The translations under genes were made by a program, and so were the position numbers. Below, piece after piece: positions 43,885-47,374 of a DNA stretch of 47,374 nt. This DNA is from Cryobacterium sp. Y50 (GTDB lineage: Bacteria; Actinomycetota; Actinomycetes; Actinomycetales; Microbacteriaceae), in assembly GCF_002929805.1 (NCBI RefSeq), contig NZ_PJJM01000073.1, positions 1-47,374 of the forward strand. Reading direction: 5' to 3'. Every line of letters begins with the position of its first letter. Position 1 is the first letter of the stretch. The notes below the pieces were generated by a model. It ran no database searches, was not told the origin of the DNA, and worked only from the letters and a program-made list of their open reading frames with translations.

Positions 43885-45241
43885 GCTGCTAAGAAGCGTC
43901 CTGATTGCTAACCGCGGCGAGATCGCGTTGCGCATTATCCGGGCGTGCAAGGAGCTGGGCATCCGTAGTGTGCTCGCCTATTCGGAGGCTGACGCGAGCT
44001 CCTTGCCGGTGAAGCTGGCCGATCAGGCGGTCTGCATCGGGCCGGCGCAGGCGAAGTCGAGCTATCGCAATGCCCACGCCGTCATCGGCGCGGCGCTGGC
44101 CTATAAGGTCGACGCGATCCACCCCGGCTACGGCTTCCTCTCCGAGAATGCCGACTTTGCCGCGATGTGCGAAAAAGAAGGCGTGGTCTTCATCGGACCT
44201 ACGGCAGATGTCATCCGCCGGATGGGCGACAAGATCGAGGCCAAGAAGATCGCCCGCCGGGCCGGCGTACCGACCGTGCCCGGCTCCGTGGGCGCGATCG
44301 CGGACTACAGTGAAGCGCTGACCGTGGCGAGCGAGGTGGGTTATCCCCTCCTCATCAAGGCGGCGGCCGGCGGCGGTGGACGAGGCATGCGCGTCGTGGA
44401 AGAGGCCGCGACGCTGGAAAAGGATTTGGCGGAGATCATGTCGGAGGCTGAAGTCGCTTTCGGCGACCCCTCGGTCTACCTCGAGCGGTACCTGACCGAC
44501 ATCCGGCACATCGAGATTCAGGTGGTCTCGGACGGGATCACCGCGTTGCACCTGGGCGAGCGAGACTGCACCACGCAACGACGCAACCAGAAGCTGATCG
44601 AAGAGTCGCCATCGCCGGTGCTCGACGCCGAGCTCCGGCAGAGCCTGGCCGCGGCCGCGGTCGCCCTGTGCCACGAAGTCGGATACCGGAACGCCGGCAC
44701 GGTCGAGTTCGTTTTCGACAACATCGAGCGCACGTACTACTTCATCGAGATGAACACCCGAATCCAGGTTGAGCACCCCGTGTCCGAGATGGTCACCGGC
44801 ATTGACCTCATCAAACTCCAACTTCAGATCGCGGGCGGTCAGCTTTTGGAGCTGACACAGGACGATATCGTCATCCGCGGCCACGCCATTGAGTGCCGCA
44901 TCAACGCGGAGGACCCCGACAACAACTTCGCCCCGGGCCCGGGCACGATCACGAACTTTCGCGCCCCAGGTGGGTTCGGCATCCGCATCGACACCCACAT
45001 CGAGTCCGGATACGTCATACCGCCGTTCTACGACTCCATGATCGGCAAGCTCATCTGCTGGGGCAACGACCGGGATGAGGCTATTGCACGGACTATCCGT
45101 GCCCTCGAGGAGCTCGTGGTCGACGGCATTATCACCACTGCTGCGTTCCATAAGAAGATCCTCGAAACCGAGAAGTTCCAGAACGGTGACTTCAACACCG
45201 CTTTCGTCACCGAACTTCTTTCCCCCGTCCCCACACTCTAA
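43877..45241 (+). CDS. accC: Biotin carboxylase subunit (AccC-like)
   Basis: A 454-aa biotin carboxylase that charges the carrier with CO2 from bicarbonate and ATP. N-terminal IANRGEIALRIIRACKELGI, ATP-grasp glycine loop AAAGGGGRGMRVV at about 160-172, VEFVFDN and the MNTRIQVEHPVSEMVTGID block near 290, and the C-terminal AIECRINAEDP. Length is standard for a free AccC, not fused to the transferase as in large pyruvate carboxylases. The dedicated copy next to a transferase and carrier implies a complete three-subunit enzyme. Overlaps the carrier gene by 8 bases. Confidence 0.93.
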   Translation: MAELLRSVLIANRGEIALRIIRACKELGIRSVLAYSEADASSLPVKLADQAVCIGPAQAKSSYRNAHAVIGAALAYKVDAIHPGYGFLSENADFAAMCEKEGVVFIGPTADVIRRMGDKIEAKKIARRAGVPTVPGSVGAIADYSEALTVASEVGYPLLIKAAAGGGGRGMRVVEEAATLEKDLAEIMSEAEVAFGDPSVYLERYLTDIRHIEIQVVSDGITALHLGERDCTTQRRNQKLIEESPSPVLDAELRQSLAAAAVALCHEVGYRNAGTVEFVFDNIERTYYFIEMNTRIQVEHPVSEMVTGIDLIKLQLQIAGGQLLELTQDDIVIRGHAIECRINAEDPDNNFAPGPGTITNFRAPGGFGIRIDTHIESGYVIPPFYDSMIGKLICWGNDRDEAIARTIRALEELVVDGIITTAAFHKKILETEKFQNGDFNTAFVTELLSPVPTL

Positions 45242-45257
45242 ACCTCAAGGAGAGGTC

Positions 45258-45371
45258 ATGTCCTTGACCACCGTGATTCACTGCCGGGTCTGTTCCGATC
45301 GGATCATCCGACGCGCATATCGGACCCGATCCTTCGACGTCATTGCCGTTGATTCCATGAACCAGGGCTGA
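45258..45371 (+). CDS. 37-aa leader ORF before the CoA-transferase
   Basis: MSLTTVIHCRVCSDRIIRRA and 17 more residues, ending in TGA four bases before the GTG of the next gene. It has a strong AAGGAGAGG (45247-45255), whereas the CoA-transferase start has no clear ribosome site, so translation of the latter may depend on it. It has CRVC and is rich in Arg. It resembles no known protein; it may be a remnant of a lost gene that now works as a leader. Confidence 0.5.
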   Translation: MSLTTVIHCRVCSDRIIRRAYRTRSFDVIAVDSMNQG

Positions 45372-45375
45372 GCGC

Positions 45376-46125
45376 GTGGTCGACAAGACAGTGGCCGATG
45401 TTGCGCGGGCCGTTGAGGGCGTGCCTGACGGGGCGACGGTGATGATCGGTGGATTCGGCAGGGCCGGTCAGCCGGTGGAACTCATCAACGCTCTCATTGA
45501 GCAGGGTGCCCGAGACCTCACAATCGTGAGCAACAACGCGGGAAACGGCGACACGGGCCTGGCTGCGCTGCTCGGAAAGGGGCGGGTGCGCCGTATCGTC
45601 TGCTCGTTCCCGCGCCAGCACGACTCCTGGGTGTTCGATGGTCTTTACCGGGCGGGTGGCATCGAGCTTGAGCTCGTGCCGCAGGGCAATCTCGCTGAGC
45701 GCATCAGGGCGGGCGGGGCCGGGATCGGTGCGTTCTTTAGCCCGACCGGGGTCGGCACCCAGCTCGCCGATGGCAAGGAGGAGCGCACCATCGCAGGCCG
45801 CCGACATGTGCTGGAGTACCCGATCAAGGCCGACTTCGCACTAATCTCCGCCTACCGCGGAGATCGCTGGGGCAACCTCGTCTACCGCGAAACCGCCCGT
45901 AACTTCGGTCCGATCATGGCGGCGGGAGCAACCACCACCGTCGTGCAGGTCGACGAGATCGTCGACCTTGGTGCGCTCGATCCGGAATCCGTTGTGACAC
46001 CGGGCATCTTCGTCGACCGTGTCGTGGCCGTGGGCTCGCGTCGGTGGGTCCAAGATGGCGAATTCGTGGGCGGTGTCGACGTCGAAGGTGAGCCTGTCAA
46101 CGTGGAGACGGGGGCGGTCCGATGA
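45376..46125 (+). CDS. pcaI: 3-oxoacid (3-oxoadipate-type) CoA-transferase subunit A
   Basis: A 249-aa alpha subunit. Family motifs: GATVMIGGFGRAGQPVELI (residues 19-37), SNNAGNGDTGLAALL, FDGLYRAGGIELELVPQGNL and GAGIGAFFSPTGVGT, all close to PcaI/ScoA. It moves CoA from succinyl-CoA to a 3-oxoacid. GTG start at 45376 follows the leader ORF. Stop overlaps the beta-subunit ATG (ATGA). In pca loci it acts on 3-oxoadipate, but beside a carboxylase it could take another 3-oxoacid. Confidence 0.88.
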   Translation: MVDKTVADVARAVEGVPDGATVMIGGFGRAGQPVELINALIEQGARDLTIVSNNAGNGDTGLAALLGKGRVRRIVCSFPRQHDSWVFDGLYRAGGIELELVPQGNLAERIRAGGAGIGAFFSPTGVGTQLADGKEERTIAGRRHVLEYPIKADFALISAYRGDRWGNLVYRETARNFGPIMAAGATTTVVQVDEIVDLGALDPESVVTPGIFVDRVVAVGSRRWVQDGEFVGGVDVEGEPVNVETGAVR

Positions 46126-46769
46126 CCGGCATCAGCCGTGAAGAGGTCGCTCAGCGCATCGCCGCCGACATCCCGGACGGCGCGTACGTCAACCTCGGCA
46201 TCGGCGCGCCGACCCTCGTGGCGAACTACCTGCCCGACGACATCGAAATCTTCCTGCACACCGAGAACGGACTGCTCGGCATGGGAGCCGCGCCCGCACT
46301 TGGTCGAATCGATCCGGATCTGATCAACGCAGGCAAACAACCCGTGACTGCTCTTCCCGGTGCGGCTTACTTCCACCACGCCGACTCATTCGGGATGATG
46401 CGCGGTGGCCATCTCGACATCTGCGTGCTCGGTGCGTTCCAAATCTCGCAGCACGGAGACCTCGCGAATTGGTCGACCGGTGCACCCGATGCTATCCCAG
46501 CGGTCGGCGGGGCGATGGATCTCGCGAGCGGCGCGAAAGAAGTCTTCGTCATGACCGACCTGCTCGCGAAGTCGGGGGAGTCGAAACTCGTAACCGCGTG
46601 CACCTATCCGCTCACCGGCGTCGGCTGCGTCTCCCGCATATACACCGACCACGCTGTATTCGACGTGACCCCCGACGGCTTCCGAGTGCGCGATCTGTTC
46701 GGTGACAACACCGTCGAGGTGCTCGAAAAGCTCACCGGCCTCCACCTCCAATACTCAGGACTGGAATGA
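46122..46769 (+). CDS. pcaJ: 3-oxoacid (3-oxoadipate-type) CoA-transferase subunit B
   Basis: A 215-aa beta subunit. The catalytic Glu that forms the CoA thioester is in LHTENGLLGMG near residue 49. GALPGAAYFHH-like segment (TALPGAAYFHHADSFGMMRG) and LGAFQISQHGDLANW are typical. C-terminal CVSRIYTDHAVFDVTPDG is normal. Complete and in overlap with both neighbours (ATGA on each side), so it was part of a continuous pcaIJF-like operon. Confidence 0.9.
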   Translation: MTGISREEVAQRIAADIPDGAYVNLGIGAPTLVANYLPDDIEIFLHTENGLLGMGAAPALGRIDPDLINAGKQPVTALPGAAYFHHADSFGMMRGGHLDICVLGAFQISQHGDLANWSTGAPDAIPAVGGAMDLASGAKEVFVMTDLLAKSGESKLVTACTYPLTGVGCVSRIYTDHAVFDVTPDGFRVRDLFGDNTVEVLEKLTGLHLQYSGLE

Positions 46770-47199
46770 CCGCGAGCCTCGTTTACGACACCGTGCGCAC
46801 CCCCTTCGGCCGTTACGGAGGCTCCCTCTCCGCGGTCCGTCTCGACGCCGCTGGCATCGTCCTCGCTGGCGGCGTCGAGTCGATGGGCCGAGCACTGTTC
46901 GTAGTCGAGAAGCCGCTCAGGCCCTGGCTGGCGGCCGTCAACCAAACTGTCAGCAACCAGACCCTCTGGAACACCTCGATCGGCTGGCACATGACCAACC
47001 CCGCGCTCACGAAGGCCTGGGCACCGAAATCTACGACGACGAGATCGTGCAGATTCCCGGCCTCCCGGTCGAGCGTGACGAGAGCATCCGCGACAACACC
47101 GGCATCACTGTCGACGCGGTGCAGAAGGCGACCGAGACGACTCCGCTCGTGCTCACGCCGCTGGCCATCATCACGACACTGATCGGCGGTTCCGAATGA
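46766..47199 (+). pseudogene. Thiolase (PcaF-like) with internal deletions
   Basis: Starts as a beta-ketoadipyl-CoA/acetyl-CoA thiolase (MTASLVYDTVRTPFGRYGGS), then jumps after SAVRLD straight to AAGIVLAGGVESMGRA, losing about 60 residues with the nucleophilic Cys. It goes on to TSIGWHMTNPALT and then loses more sequence and the frame: GTEIYDDEIVQIPGLPVERD is in the +1 frame to TGA 47197-47199. The tail (QKATETTPLVLTPLAIIT) matches nothing I know. It cannot be an active thiolase. Confidence 0.7.
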
Positions 47200-47257
47200 C
47201 TGCCCGAATCCTGTCGACTGCATCCCCGACCCTTATGAACGATGACGGAGACCCCAT

Positions 47258-47374
47258 ATGAGACCCACCACACTGCGCCAGGTCGTCATTTGTGAGCCGC
47301 TGCGCACCCCGATCGGCCGGTTCGGCGGCGCCTTCAAAACGGTCGCGCCGTCCGACCTGGCGGCGGCGGTCATC
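47258..47374 (+). CDS. Acetyl-CoA acetyltransferase (thiolase), 5' part, runs off the window
   Basis: The first 39 codons are RPTTLRQVVICEPLRTPIGR then FGGAFKTVAPSDLAAAVI, a typical thiolase N-terminus. The rest lies outside the window. It is the next gene after the decayed thiolase, so it may have taken over its job. A 21-aa frame (47196-47261) bridges the two without a known function. Confidence 0.75.
   Translation, partial: MRPTTLRQVVICEPLRTPIGRFGGAFKTVAPSDLAAAVI

Noticed and set aside
43889..45151. A 420-codon minus-strand frame over the biotin carboxylase gene
   Set aside because: Antisense shadow of a well-conserved gene; no start site or motif supports it.
1..47374. CRISPR arrays, tRNA and rRNA genes
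   Set aside because: No regularly spaced direct repeats, no tRNA-like cloverleaf with TTCGA(A/G)TC arm in a convincing context and no rRNA sequence were recognised. tRNA absence was judged by eye and not by a covariance search.

Overview
The window is high-GC actinobacterial DNA (an actinomycete, perhaps order Micrococcales or a relative; the genus cannot be fixed from this sequence). The evidence is codon usage, frequent GTG starts, overlapping ATGA/GTGA/TAATG junctions, an actinobacterial-type osmoprotectant ABC operon, pcaIJ-like CoA-transferase genes, and a sigma54-type activator that lacks the sigma54-contact loop. No rRNA, tRNA or CRISPR array was recognised.

Positions 1-13,100 and 18,600-24,600 are accessory, decaying DNA. 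The first part is a nested transposon cluster: an IS3-like element with two ORFs, a truncated IS110, a complete IS3-family element with an A6G slippery site, and an intact IS110. It has cut off the 5' end of a dihydropyrimidinase/hydantoinase gene. After it come an M20 amidohydrolase gene broken at an A8 run, a frameshifted three-helix membrane protein resembling Pycsar-type (PycTM) effectors with a 40-aa ORF behind it, a truncated DDE transposase, a second decayed IS3 copy and an IS30 scrap. An XRE regulator/DUF2975 membrane protein pair follows, with a well-formed leaderless promoter over an inverted repeat, then two acetyltransferase genes (one broken by a single TAG) and an IS21 scrap. A second patchwork (18.6-24.6 kb) holds another IS3 scrap, an SDR gene, a GMC oxidoreductase gene divergent from a TetR gene, an IS30 remnant, and the decayed C-terminal half of a MobF conjugative relaxase. 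The relaxase suggests plasmid or integrated conjugative-element ancestry.

Positions 13,395-17,231 are a compact osmoprotectant (OpuB/OpuC type) ABC operon: permease, ATPase with CBS pair, permease, binding lipoprotein. A convergent 2-oxoglutarate/Fe(II) oxygenase gene follows.

Positions 24,650-47,374 look like a catabolic region. Block one (24.65-29.6 kb, + strand) has a thiolase-fold protein without the usual Cys, a DUF35 zinc-ribbon/OB partner, a large NDP-forming acyl-CoA synthetase and an old-yellow-enzyme reductase. Block two (29.6-33.0 kb, - strand) has an SDR, a succinate-semialdehyde-type dehydrogenase and a zinc alcohol dehydrogenase. It diverges from block three (33.3-34.5 kb): a metallo-beta-lactamase-fold lactonase and an FmdB-type zinc ribbon. 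An AcoR-like regulator (34.6-36.4 kb, -) diverges from block four: a CUT2 (ribose-type) importer whose ATPase is fused to a permease, a three-gene biotin-dependent carboxylase with a divergent carboxyltransferase, a 37-aa leader ORF, a two-subunit 3-oxoacid CoA-transferase, a decayed thiolase, and the start of another thiolase running off the window.

Read together, block four fits this order: import, carboxylation of a ketone-like substrate to a 3-oxoacid, CoA transfer, thiolysis. Blocks two and three fit lactone to hydroxy acid to semialdehyde to dicarboxylate. Both pathway readings are inference from gene content.
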